In this document: positions 48,104-59,890 of the stretch, in pieces | Layout: each line of letters starts with the position of its first letter | How positions within the stretch are numbered: position 1 is the first letter of the stretch | Source of the DNA: Asterella californica | Lineage: Eukaryota; Streptophyta; Marchantiopsida; Marchantiales; Aytoniaceae | Assembly: GCA_036924285.1 (NCBI GenBank) | Contig: JAYKYS010000023.1 | Location: forward strand, 310,001-374,000 | Direction: 5' to 3' | Length of the DNA: 64,000 bases | Program-made: the position numbers and the translations under genes | Notes under the pieces: model-generated | What the model was told of the DNA's origin: nothing | Database searches by the model: none | Seen by the model: only the letters and a program-made list of their open reading frames with translations

Positions 48104-50217
48104 TTAACAAATCATCAAGTTCTCTTCAGGTTCCTCAAGTGCAACTCTCATCTGCGCTTCTAGATTTCTAGTTTGTAGAGCATTTCGGTGCTTAGTCTTT
48201 ATAATATTCTGAATAGAATAAGTTCTCTCGCAAACGACAATAGAGATGCATTGTACTATGACGATGTCTACTAAGACTAATAAGTTAACAAACTTCTCAC
48301 AGTAAATCGGATTTATACTCAATAACTGCCAAATCTCGTGAAACCTTCTATTCTTCCGCTCCGCCATGCATTGTATCTTAAATGCATGAAATTCGACAGA
48401 CACTGCCAAAGCATCAACTAAAGGACCATACTCACCTATTGACTTATCATAAAATGCACACAATTGATCCATCTCTCTGAATCCTCAATTTCGCATTCCA
48501 GAAAGAGATTGTGGCACATGTTGAGTATTTTAAAAACACTGACAACACTCTTATCCTCAAACCTCTCGGTCAAACATGTACACACAGCCTCAGCAAAGCT
48601 TGTCTGGAAATTTAAAGCATCCTCAAGATCTTTTCCAGTTGTATCTCTTTGAAGATCAATACTGTGAAACTGTTTATCTCTTAATTCAGAAGGCAAGCGT
48701 TTCAAAAACTCTAGGACTACCAAAATCAGACAAAAAGTGATAACATGTTCTCTCATCAAGCACAGCTGCATTAAGATCAGTACTTTCCATCAAGAAATTT
48801 AGTTGTATCTCTGAAATTGTAGTGGATATCTCTGATCCCACACTGGACACATCTACCAAGTCACCTTGGAATGTCTTGCTCAACTTTGCTAAACAACCCA
48901 ATATATCAGCTAGAAAATATAAGATGTATAATATCCGTAAACTGCACAACTTCTCATACAACTTGCCCGTTACAACGTCATCTATCCTCTGAGCTCCTTC
49001 AAGAAAAACCAACAAACTTTCGTAACTATCACACAATGACGAGACAGCTTGCCACCTACTCAGCCATCTAATCTTATGATAACGTTTCATACACCTTCTA
49101 GCATCTGAGAATTTTTCCTGCATAGAAGCTAAAGCTGTTTTTCTCTTATTGGAATAATGAAAATAAGAAGACACACGGTTCAGTAAGACATCTACCTCCT
49201 CGCTTATCTTCTTGTATTGGGGCAGTTTTGCCGCACCTAAAGGTGCTAAGTTAGTCTTGTGAGCCACAATGACAAGATACTAGATACGGATTTACTATAT
49301 TTTTCAGACGAGCAGCTACTCCATTTCGAATCTCCATCATGGTGGTTGCACCATTTGATCCAAAAGCAACCATGCGCTCATATTCTAATCCCCACTCCTT
49401 CAAAGACAAGAGCAAACAACTAGAAATAGCCTCAACATCCTTACTTGTAATATAGATCAGATCCAGAAAGACAGTACAGACCCTACCATCCTCAAGAAAT
49501 ATACAAAAAACAACCAGATGAGATGTGACTGAAATATCAGTACTCTCATTTATCATAATATCATAAAAACGAGAGGCTCTAACCTTCTCCAAGACTCTAC
49601 GTTCTAGAACATGCGAAGTATGTAAAATCATTTCGCTACATGCTTTATCATCCTGGTATAAAGAGATAGGTATGTTCTCAGTCGTTATTTTTCAACAGCT
49701 GACACAACTTGGAGAATTTCGAAAATGCTAGAGATTCTTTTCCGATGAAGTAGGCAGCTCTGAATAAAGTAAGAAAAACAGCATCACAACTCTTATTAGT
49801 GGAAGCTATACACTTCTGCATAGCTTCTCTATCTTGCATCCGAGCATATACTAGTTTAATGTGTTCTTTAGTACCAGCATGATCGGACAAGACACTGGTC
49901 TTGACATTAACTGATCCATCTGCAACAAACTTACTTTCTTCTTTCATCTCTCTGCAGATCTTGCAAAAGACTAGCGGCTACACAAGATCAAATTCTGCCC
50001 ATGGATAATCTATAGTCCAAGAATCTTTCCACTTCCTTCTCTTCACTCCAACTGAATCTGCCTTACCTTTCTGAATACATCCTCCTTGAACAAGTTCGGA
50101 AGAACTAACACCCGCTACATCAGTCTCTCTTTTTTGTCTTGTAAAATTTTTTTCGAGCCAGAAACTCTCTCGAACAACATGATCACTTTTTTGCAGACGT
50201 TTTTCCTTTCGAGGCAT
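48104..50217 (-). pseudogene. hAT transposase pseudogene (ZNF862/DUF4371-like)
   Basis: Adjacent minus-strand frames form one broken hAT transposase. Order: a basic start (50217, RRKWKDSWTIDYPWAEFDL); an in-frame stop at 49978-49980; a TTF-type zinc finger CKICREM..SDHAGTKEH (49970-49860); after a frameshift, the DUF4371-like core (MINESTDISVTSHLVVF, MVAFGSNGATTMMEI, ending SCHCGSQD); a second frameshift to AHKTNLAPLGAAK and about 190 residues of helical insertion domain; two more frame changes; and the C-terminal dimerisation-like block CERTYSIQNIIKTKHRNAL. The group resembles the hAT family related to vertebrate zinc finger protein 862. At least one stop and about four frame changes make it non-functional. 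Terminal repeats were not found with confidence. Confidence 0.8.
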
Positions 50218-50327
50218 CTCTTAGACTACTACTCTCTAAACTATCATTCACTTTGCAAATGTTAACACTCACTACAAGACGTGTTACGTACTATCAAGAG
50301 TTACAGAAATAAGCTATGTAAAGATAT

Positions 50328-51440
50328 CTGAAGCTACGTAAAGGTACAGGATTCACCACAGTGCTGAATTAACAGTGAAAAGTATGAATATACTTACTCC
50401 TAATCTTCTTAGAAACTGGAAATGAAACTAACAACAAAAATTTATCTATAAGAGCAACAAGAAACTAGATAAGAAGTACATTACCAGCGTGTATTCAAAT
50501 GATAACATTCTCAGTTCTATAGAAACAAGAAGATAAAGGTACAGAAAGCTCCAACATTCACTATCTGAAGCTACGTAAAAGTAAAACATTCATCATAGCG
50601 CAGAATTAACACTGAACTTAAAAAGTTAGGTTGCATGTATGTGCTTTCAAAATTTTATGTGAAAATACAAATGAAACTGAAAATAGAATATTCACTACAA
50701 GCGCAAGTAGAAACTAATATATAAAAAGTACATTAGTCAGTGCAGATTCAGACGGAAACAAACAAAAACTCAAGATCATATTCAAAATTCTTCAGAAACA
50801 TGAAGATTCCTTACCTCACGTTCTCCAAATTGTGGAACAGAAAGTTCTTGGCAGAAGTCAAAAGAAATTCACCTCTCGACATTTCTTTCTCGCTCAGCTA
50901 TATTCCAAAAAAGAATCAGCCTACCGTCAATCCGAAGTGATGTAAAGTTCATATAACCGTACGTACAGCCGTAGTCCAAACCAATGCTCGAGGAAGTCCG
51001 GAACTGAAGCTGAAGCTACGTAAAAGTAAAAAATTCACCATAGCGCTGAATTAACACTGAACTTAAAAAGTTAGGTTGCATGTATGTGTTTTCAAAACCT
51101 TATAAAAACTACAAATGAAACTGAGAACAAAATATTCATTATAAGCGCAACAAGAAACTAATCTATAAAAAGTACATTAGCCAGTATAGATTTAGACGGA
51201 AGGAACAAAAACTCAAGATCACATTCAAAATTCTGCAGAAACATGAAGATTTCTTACCTCACGTTCTCCAAATTGTGGAACAGAAAGTTCTTGGCAGAAG
51301 CCAAAAGAAATTCACCTCTCGGCGTTTCTTTCTCGCTCAAGTATATTCCAAAAAAGAATCACCGTACGTCTCGTGAGCCCCGTTAGTCCAAAATTATGTA
51401 AAGTTCATATAATCTATTTGTACGGGTAGCCGTAGTCCAG
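50328..51440. repeat. Tandem repeats upstream of the hAT remains
   Basis: Blocks starting with GAAGCTACGTAAA occur near 50329, 50567 and 51012. The second and third are close copies over about 430 bp, sharing for example GCGCTGAATTAACACTGAAC, CTCACGTTCTCCAAATTGTG and GTTCTTGGCAGAAG. The first is shorter and more diverged. They lie 5' of the minus-strand transposase and may be subterminal repeats of the element. Confidence 0.7.
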
Positions 51441-52620
51441 ACCTCCAGATTCCAGAAGAAATTGATACAGTGAGAATCTATCGTCAGTTTGACTTGAAAA
51501 CAAAAGAAACAATAACCTAATGTGGGTAGTCAGTGGATCACAAGAAACTCCACGAGAAGTCTATGTTATAGCTATATTCCATGTAGTCTCCGTTCGTAAT
51601 CACGTTTTCAACATTCTTCTCGTGAACACGGTATGATACGAGAAGAAAGTGAGTAAGAATAGTCCAAATGAACACTAATCGAACTTTGAAGCAACATGCA
51701 CAAAAGACATAGGTAAAGAAACAAAAATGAAGTCGACTGTCAAATATGCACCAAGTTTGAATCTCACAAAGTGGTGCTGCGGAGCACTGCTACACAGTAT
51801 ATTGCAAAGAGCGGAGACTGAACTCATACCTATGCCTGCTCAACTTGCTCAACCCGCTCAATCACCCTATCCTAGATCGGACGGCTCTTTCTCACTTAGA
51901 ACTTAGAAGTGAGGAGGCAAGAATTCGCTAGATGTGTGACATGTGGCATCTGATGTCATCAGTTAACGTCCGAATGTTGGCTAGAAACGAACGGTCACTT
52001 TCTGTTTTTCTATCTTGTTACCCGACGATATTTCCGAAGTTAGTATCATTTGGTATTTTCAAGACCGGGAAGATTCTGGAATGAAAATTTTTAAACCAGC
52101 TGTATTTTCGGTGTTCCTCTTGCTCACCCGCCCATATCCGAGTATAGTATTCTCACTACGGAACTGTTTCCGGTCTTCCGGTGTCGTGATGTGAATTATT
52201 CCACATAGTGAATAATTCACCTCTCAGTTTGAAGTTAGTCTCTTTGAGTGAAGTTAAAACCTCAGAGAAGCCGATTCTGGAGGAAGTGAGCATTCAAAAA
52301 TCTGAAAACACCACTGCGTAGGTCTCGTCGCGCTGATCACCGTGGTATGTTCAAGAGTTGCAAACGGAGTTGCAGGCGAAAAGTTACTTGGAGTTTTTCT
52401 ACAAGATTTCTGATACCGGGAAATTTACCATAAATCAGAGTGAGTTCGAAAAATACTTTTTAGATTTTTCTCATGTAGATTGTAGTATGTAGTATTTGTT
52501 TAAAATTCGAAATGTACAAAAAGAGCATGTCTAGAGAAAGTTATGGCACTTCGTGTTAGCAAAGGAAAGACGAAATACCGCAGCTTTCTAGCATATTAGC
52601 TTAGAAACTGGTCTTCAAAA
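51441..52620. other. Intergenic, nothing recognised
   Basis: No gene or ordered repeat can be supported. It may contain the distal end of the hAT element. Confidence 0.35.
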
Positions 52621-52623
52621 CCA

Positions 52624-52704
52624 GTTGTGAGATCAGCTTCCGTGGTGTAGCTGAGAAACTTGTAAAGAGGAGGTCTCTGGATCAAATCCCTTCAGACTCA
52701 CAAC
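52624..52704 (+). repeat. tRNA-like SINE head
   Basis: GTTGTGAG (52624-52631) and CTCACAAC (52697-52704) form a perfect 8-bp outer stem. Inside lie an A-box-like TGGTGTAGCTGAG (52643-52655) and a B-box-like GGATCAAATCCC (52679-52690), with start-to-start spacing of 36 bp, right for a type 2 Pol III promoter. The A-box is too far from the 5' end for a real tRNA. About 300 bases of structured GC-richer sequence follow and may be the SINE body. Confidence 0.35.
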
Positions 52705-54281
52705 CGGCTTGGAGTAGGTTGGCCCCTTCGGGAGAATATGAGGGGCACCAAGTTGCCTAGGGGCGGGACACTAGATGTCCCTTAAACGTACCGTGAATGC
52801 GGGACGCCTCCGTCTACCCCTGCACTAGTGCAGTCACCTAGTGTGGATGCTAGAGGGAGATTACCACCGGGTTTCGAAATGGACCTCCCACCTTCGGGTT
52901 GGCGGGGTAATTAGTACGAATTCGGTTGCGACCCTCTAAGTCCTGGGGTAGCGAGATGGCATCAAAGATACTCCAAGTCGGTACCAATTCTTTTGTAGAA
53001 AAATGTAGAGTTCGAAATACTATTCACTTGGGTCGAAAAATCAAGTGAAACTGATACCTGAGGCAATACTTACGGCACTTCGAAGTTTAAGGGGGCCGAG
53101 AAACGACAATGATGATAACTCGGGCTCCACGTGTCAGAACGAGGTGATTCCGGTGGCCAGAGGTAGCCGTGGTGGAGTTACTTCGACTGGAGGTGTCAGA
53201 TGCTGACTGTACAGTCGAGACGGTGGCCGTCCGTACAGATGAATCTGCGAAGCTTAGTGAAATAGTCTTCTTACTTGTAGATATATTATCAGTGATTTAA
53301 TTTTCTGCTGCCATCTGTTTAGGGTATCTTTTACCTCTGCCAGGTGACAGTGAAGGATGCGTAGGATGGAGAAAAACCTAGAGGGGTGTACTCCGGAGAG
53401 GAAGAATTCTCAGGCCATTATCGCATTATCGAAGTTTGTCGATCATCGAGCAGTGTAGAGTTTACCGTGCGAGAGCTATCGAGTAGAGAGAAACAGTAGA
53501 GCTGAGGAGAAGATTTTACACAGAGGTTATGTCTGAAGAGGACTTCTGTCTGATCAGGTTTTGATATCGAGGGATTGAGAGTAGAGAGCAGAATCGAGTA
53601 GAGAGGAGACCAAGAACATGTACGCATACTTTTTCTGAATAGAAAACGGGAAGCTTCTAGGTGAACGCACTGGTGCTTCACAGGAGCAGTTTTCTGATAT
53701 TCTGAGTTGCTGAACGTGAGCTTTGCAATCTGATTGACCTGTAGTTGAAGATCTACTTGCACGCCGTGTGTTTTATCTTGGCCAGATCGAGAACGTGGTG
53801 GTGTGATTTCTTGCGGTCCGTAATCCGTGTGTGATTTTCGTCCTCCTCTTCACGATCGTATCACAGCTAGGTTCGCCCTTCCCAAGAAACTCTCGCCTCG
53901 ACACCGGGAGAAAAAAAGATAAAAAATAAAATGTACTGATACCCAGTACTCTAAGTTCCGGACTTCTCCGAGCATTGGGACAGAGGTTTCTTGCAAGTAC
54001 GACGACCAGAAACAAGAAGAAGAAACCTGTGTGTCCTCACCATCGTCTACATTCAATCCAGAGTCAACTTCTCATCAGCGATGATACACAGCTGCATGGG
54101 CGTGAAGCACACCCTGTGAATTTCATACAACTAGAAAACTTCACTCCTTAGCATATCTCTGCGACAGGTTACCGAGGACAAAAAAAATTGAGAGGCCATT
54201 TACATGACCTCTTAAATTCCGCGACATGCACTTTTGCGGAGTGTAAGAGCCGATCTTAAAGTGTCCGGTGACTCCGGTCTC

Positions 54282-54475
54282 CGCAGAATGCATTTTTTCT
54301 GTATATCGCGTTTCGTTACTCGTAGATTCGTTCTGCCTGCACTACGTGGAACTTGCTACCTATATTATGTTCCATCCCCGCATAATGCACCTTCTCAGAA
54401 TACCACGTTCTGTCATTCGCAGATTCTTTTTGCTTGCATTCCATGGAACTTGCTCCCTATCACGCATTGTTACTT
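54282..54475. repeat. 97-bp tandem repeat (2 diverged copies)
   Basis: CGCAGAATGCA at 54282 and CGCATAATGCA at 54379 start two copies. They share the TTCGTTACTCGTAGATTC/CTGTCATTCGCAGATTC and GGAACTTGCT.CCTAT blocks at the same 97-bp offset. Confidence 0.65.
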
Positions 54476-54828
54476 ATATTAGTGCGTATCAAAGCTGAAA
54501 ACTTTGGGAAATATTCGCGGGAATGTGATCGCTTATTTTTCTCACTTATCTTTTGTGGAAATCAGACGTGAGTTTAAATAGTAAGTAAGTTTGGAATTTA
54601 AAAAAAAACAAAAACTCAAAAAATCAATATTTCTCACAATTCAAAAACACCCCTAATCGATACACAGCTCCTCACAAAACTACTCTTTGACAAACCACGA
54701 ATATTTTCTCCTGGACGTTAGAGAATATTTCTTTTTGGGTTTGATACGCCCTATTAGACTAGACGACCATGTTCATAACTCGTTTCTCTATGTATACATT
54801 TTATCGATTCTCAACAGCACCCTCAACT

Positions 54829-54866
54829 GAGCGGAGAGCGGCGGGATGAGCGGAGAGCGGCGGGAT
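54829..54866. repeat. 19-bp direct repeat (2 copies)
   Basis: GAGCGGAGAGCGGCGGGAT occurs twice back to back, at 54829 and 54848, in a short GC-rich patch before the retroelement. Confidence 0.85.
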
Positions 54867-55155
54867 GGGAGTGAGATCGCAGGGGGGGATTGTGAGAGAG
54901 GGGAGGATGTTAGAAGGAGATATTGCAGGTCTTTTTTACATCTTGTAGAGGAATGAGTGAGTATTAAACAATTTTAGTTTTTCTGAGAGATTTTGGAGAG
55001 ATTTCTTGTCACATTTAGTGTATTTATTCTCTTCCTCTTTACATATCGGGGTTCAGGGTTCTTTTCCTTTTTTTCTTTTTCTTCTTTTTTTCTTTTCTAG
55101 GAGATGTTTTTATTATGAGTATCGTTTGATCGGATATCGTTTTTTTTTCTTAGCT

Positions 55156-58100
55156 ATGGGTGCTCTCTCTTCCATGAGATCGAGACTGATTCGAGACACA
55201 CCATGTCAAATGTGCAATCAGTTATTTACCTCGCAAGTGGTAAAATCTCATGTGAGAAAGATGCACAAGAGCTATGATATGACCACATGGTATGCCCAGG
55301 TTAGCCGAGATCGGAGGTCTACACGTGCAATCATTATGGCACAGTTAGTCTTTCTTCCTGGAGTCTTTCCAGAGTCGTGGGAGTGGTTGAGACCTCACTC
55401 TGGCACTATTCTGAGTTTGTTCCAGACGAGTTCTCTTTGTCCGCGTTTGTTTCATCGGTTACCTCGTGCTCTTCATGACGAGGTGAGACAGACATTTTGT
55501 TTATCCCTCGACATGTTGGCACGGAAAACCAGGGACAAGGTGGCGTGGTTATTGTTTCTGTTACTTCCTCGTTGGTGCCTCCGTTATACTCGAGGTGGCA
55601 GAGGAGGACATCGGGAGGTGGCGGCCCGTTTTTGGAGATTCTGAGCAGGTGACTGGGCAGGAGGAATCAGTCTGTGCGGTACGAGGTAGAAGTGAGTCTG
55701 CCTCTACACGTGATGTCTCATCTTCCGCTCGCATACGACGTTGTAGGATGTTAGGTCAGGTGGGAGAGTATAGCAGAGCTGCCAGAGCATTGCATCCTTT
55801 GTCATTGGCACGTCCTACTGAAGAAACGATCGCTGCATTGCGTTTCCTTCATCCTTCACCGGGTGATCCCCCACCACATGAGGTTTAGGACTATCAGCTT
55901 GAGGAGCCATTATGTCTCAATAGATCTTTGTTTGTCCAGGTCTTGTGTACAGCTCCACGTCTATCTTCTGGAGGTCTGTCTGGGATGGTCTACGAGCACC
56001 TACGAGATTGCTTTCAGACAGACGACCCCTCTAGTGGTTTCACGGAGCTTTTTCAAGTAGCGGCAGTAGTAGCTCAGGGACATATTCCTCAGTCTATAGC
56101 TCAGGTACTGGGAGCAGCTAGACTTTTGGTCATGACGAAGGATGGTGGAGGGATTCGACCAATAGCCATCAGTGAGATTCTCTTACGACTTATCAGTCGA
56201 ACCATTGCCCTTCAGCTTCGAGATACTCTTCAGGACCACATTTGTCCACATCAGTTTAGAGTTGCGAAGCCGGGAGGTTGTGAGTCTGTGTCTTTCGACG
56301 TTAGAGCTCTCTTGGACATCCATCTCGATTGGGTGGTCCTACAGATAGACGTGAAAAACGATTTTAATAGCGTTTCCTGCGCTTCTATTTTTAGAGAGCT
56401 CATGGATGGCAGAGGATCTCTGACGGGTCTCGTTCCTTTTGTGCGATCGTTTTATGGTTCTTCCTCTTCTCTTTATTACCAGCACGGTCCAACGATAGAG
56501 GGGGTTACAGTCATCAGCTCTGCTGCAGAGACTCGCCAAAGAGATCTTTTGGGTGGACCTCTCTTTGCCTTAGCTCACTATAGAGCTCTCTTCGCCACCG
56601 CCTTGACTGCTCCAGGTTGTGTCTTTCCATCTCTAGTTGATGATACGCACATCGTAGGTCCGGCGGACCAAGTCGGTGTTGCCTTTGATCACCTTGTCTC
56701 TCAATTGGCATTGGTAGGGCTGAGGACGAAGGTGTCAAATTGCAAGGTTTGGTCTCTCACATGTATACCGTCGGACCTATAGCTCCCAGAGAGATTTGTT
56801 ACCCCTACAGATGGTTTACGCATCCTCGGAGTACCCGTGGGTACAGGGGACTTTGTCTCTCAATTCTTAGATGCTGCTCTTGCGGAGGACGTTATGCATA
56901 TCGAGGATCTCCTTATGTTAGAGGACCCACATGTTGCTTTCGGTATTTTTTTCTCTTCCATAGCACGACGTCCTTGTTACTTACTCCGCATAGTACCCCC
57001 ATCTCCTATCTTCATCTCGCGCCTTAGAGAGTTTGATAAGAGGATCACGGGGTGTTTGACGACATCATAAGACCGGGGACCTTTGACTGTATGGCAGAAC
57101 CTCTCGCACGAAGACAGACATCTTTGTCAATATCATGTGGCGGGGTGGGCTTATTATCCATGGAGGAGACTGCTTCGGCAGCTTTTTTGGGTAGTTGGAC
57201 CCTCTCAGCACCTTGGCTCTGTGATCGTTTTCTCGTGTGAGATAGATCTATCCTGGAGAGCTATGTGACAGAGGTGGAGGATGGTTCTTACCCACTACAG
57301 ATGTGTCTCCTTGAGGCAAGAGATAGTTTGACTCTTGAGGCACGTGAGGCACACCCTCAATTCGATACTTTACCTTCCGATGGATCTCGCGGACTACAAT
57401 CTTCTCTGACAAGACACCACTTCCAGCAAGTTCTCCATGCGCTCTTAGTGGATCCTTCCATCTCACGGGATACTAGAGCTCGACTCCGCTCTTGTTCGGG
57501 CAAGGGCGTATGCTCTTGGCTCATAGCTCGACTTTGCATTAGAGCGTTCTGTCTCCACCGACTATCTTCTCTAAAGCGATGAGGTTCCGTCTAGGCTTGG
57601 TCCAGCCTGTTGCTTCGGCACTGTCCATCTGCGAGTGCAGTGTCTCGCTCGACACCTCAGGTCATCACCTTGCTCGATGTCCTCACGGTGGAGAGAGGAT
57701 AGTCACCCACGATGTCATCAGAGACGTCGTGTTTGCTTTAGCACGGGAGAGCGATCACATGACGTGGAGAGAGCATTGGTACGCCCTTCAGACGGGAAGA
57801 TCAGTGAGAGCAGACCTGTACATGATGAGGGAGGATCAGGTCTCAGTGGCTGATGTGGTTGTTACGGATCTGACACGGGACTCAGTGGCGGCATAGGTGA
57901 TCACCCATCCCCCAGGATGAGCTGCAGGCGTGGCGGCAGCAACGAAGGTATCCAAGTATAGGGGTATGCAAGCGGGACATCGCTTCATCCTCTTAGCCTT
58001 GGAGATATACGGATCGACAGCTTTGGAGTTCGACGTCTTTCTGCGAGAGTGCGCTAGAGCTTACTATGAGAGGCGCCAGGGGTACCACTTTCTCTTTCTT

Positions 58101-58350
58101 TCTGCATCATGTTTTTCAGGCAGCGGGTTTCCATTGCTCTACAGAGAGCTTTAGCAGGCACTATTCATAAGAGACCAATCGCAGTAGACGATGCCTCTTC
58201 AGGAGCACCTGTTGTAAGTAGAGGTACTGACTTTTTGATCTCCGACATTATAGGTACGACTGACGATTTTAGAGCTACTGATGTTCTCCTTCAGCGTGTT
58301 CTCCCTTTCAGGGTGGTTATTGCTTGGCCCTTCGGGTCCTTCTTTCCCTT
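55156..58350 (+). mobile_element. Decayed retroelement: C2H2 finger, reverse transcriptase, zinc knuckle/endonuclease-like end
   Basis: Order on the plus strand: ATG at 55156; a C2H2 finger with spacing C-x2-C-x11-H-x4-H (about 55204-55266); a linker GEYSRAARALHPLSLARPTEET (frame changed near 55.6 kb; stop near 55886); reverse transcriptase with GGGIRPIAISEILLRLISR, motif A QIDVKNDFNSV (56342), motif B LLGGPLFAL and motif C LVDDTH (56633); a stop at 56780; thumb-like GLRILGVPVGTGDFVSQFLD; and frame changes near 57.06 and 57.58 kb. The end has CEC...GHHLARCPHGG (57630-57695), then VRADLYM and VADVVVTD. This end resembles the zinc knuckle plus restriction-like endonuclease of R2-type LINEs, or the broader finger-RT family common in algal and plant genomes. 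Several stops and frameshifts show the copy is dead. Exact ends are not determined. Confidence 0.75.
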
Positions 58351-58778
58351 GTAAGGCTTGATGGGGTCTTCCCATCCGTTTGCTATATATTGGGTCGCGT
58401 TTCATTTTATTATCACACTGATCGAGTACTCTAAGTCGGAACTCTCGGTTTCGGTTTCACCTTCCGTTTCAAGTTGGATAGCACATTCATCTGAACTCTG
58501 GAACATATTTGGATTTGATGCTTCAATGAAATCTTCTCGGCTTTATTCTTCGCCTCCGCATCCGCAAAGTCATGTGGGTGACTCCTGAATCTTCGTTTGA
58601 AACGCCCGACACAGGTCGCATGCGGTAATGAAGGTGCGGACGTACACGACAGGGTGCGGGGAGAGTGCAGATGAAGCCTGGTAACTGAACCGCCTGGTAA
58701 CTGGTATTCACGTCTTCTTTTTCCCTTTTCTCATTTTTTCTTGGGCCCGCAGGCAGGAGGTGGGTGCCTGCAAGGAAA

Positions 58779-58814
58779 GGCAGAGCCTTTACAAGCGCTT
58801 GTAAGGGCTCTGCC
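58779..58814. repeat. 36-bp near-perfect inverted repeat
   Basis: GGCAGAGCCTTTACAAGC and its near-exact complement GCTTGTAAGGGCTCTGCC lie back to back around GC. A further GCGCTTGTAAGG copy follows at 58823. It sits between the retroelement and the next gene. It has no T-run that would suggest a terminator. Confidence 0.7.
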
Positions 58815-58947
58815 GCTTAAGGGCGCTTGTAAGGTATTCACGTCGCGCTTTACCTGCTGCGATTCGGCCGCTGAACTCAATGGTTATCGTATCTCGGTGC
58901 ATTGAGAACACAGTTCGTATCCAGTATCGAATGTCCTGTTGGGTTCG

Positions 58948-59641
58948 TCATTCAAATATCCCCTGACTAACCTCAACCACTTCTGCGAATAGAAGTAACA
59001 GAAAGCGCCAAGATAGCGTGAATTTGCCGAAAGAGTGAGCAACTAAAGAAAAAATTGTAAGGAGCAGCCCAAAGAACAGCGCATACCCTACAAATCCAGG
59101 TATATCTTCCACGATCAAAGGAGCGAGGTGTGGTCTATAGCACACCTTCATCATCACCTTCTTGAAACTTGGAATGAGTGGACGTGTTGTGGAATTTGAA
59201 AAGGACTGCTGCCGTCTGAATAAACAAGCGACAAACGGGCCAACAATACTGTTTCGGAGGTAAGTATCAAAAAGCTAATTCCAGTTCAGCTGTTGCTTTG
59301 GAAGGAGATGTGGACATTGTGGAGATCGGAGGAGGGCGCTTGGGGGTGAAATGAGTCAGAGAGGAGAAAGCGACGGGCGAAGCGACGAAAGCTACAGCAA
59401 GAGCAACGGCAGAATCCAAAATGGGACGGGAGCGGACGGGAGCCGGATCGAACACAGGGCTTCCTTCGTTCCAACTTTCCAGCACTGCTGCGTGTGCCAC
59501 TCGGACGGGGCCTTCCCAAGAGCGGCCAAGTGTGATGCGATGAGTCACTCCACTAGCTGCTCGCCCCTGCCTGCCACTGCAACTAAATTGTCGAAATCCA
59601 GTTCTTGTGGTCTGTGCGCGCATTGTCGTCACGGGCTGCAT
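58948..59641 (-). CDS. Possible small membrane protein gene (two exons)
   Basis: The ATG at 59641 opens an exon rich in Arg, Ser and Thr, resembling an organelle-targeting leader (MQPVTTMRAQTTRTGFRQ). It is followed by a hydrophobic stretch, SAVALAVAFVASPVAF. A second open segment (about 59251-58948) is free of stops for about 100 codons and ends FAEVVEVSQGIFE. It contains a hydrophobic helix, VGYALFFGLLLTIFSLV. Joining at a weak donor (near 59308) and the acceptor CCGAAACAG is phase-consistent, but the donor is poor. On the plus strand a strong donor GGAG|GTAAGTATC (59259) suggests a competing 5' UTR exon for the PTST-like gene. I do not recognise a family. Confidence 0.25.
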
Positions 59642-59890
59642 GCATCAATCCGTTCATCATGGAGGATGAACGAGGGATGACTCACATGATAATCGGAATA
59701 GGCGCGGGTGTATATGCGCAGAAGTTCGCTGTGTGATGGTGCCTGGGCCTCCCGCGCGCTAGCGTTAGTTCCTTCCTTCCTTACGCCAAGGAAAAGTAGG
59801 GAAGGGAGCGTGTATGCAAGGGAGGGACTGGACGAGACAATAATGAGAGCATGATGGAATGAATTTAAACAAAATTTGCATGGCTCGCTG

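Larger units (their letters stand above)
52705..55155. other. Intergenic with small tandem repeats
   Basis: The first 300 bases may be a SINE body. Minus-strand open frames at 53.4-54.0 kb are not recognised. A 97-bp tandem repeat lies at 54282-54475 and a 19-bp one at 54829-54866. A GT- and CT-rich stretch precedes the retroelement at 55.1 kb. Confidence 0.35.
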
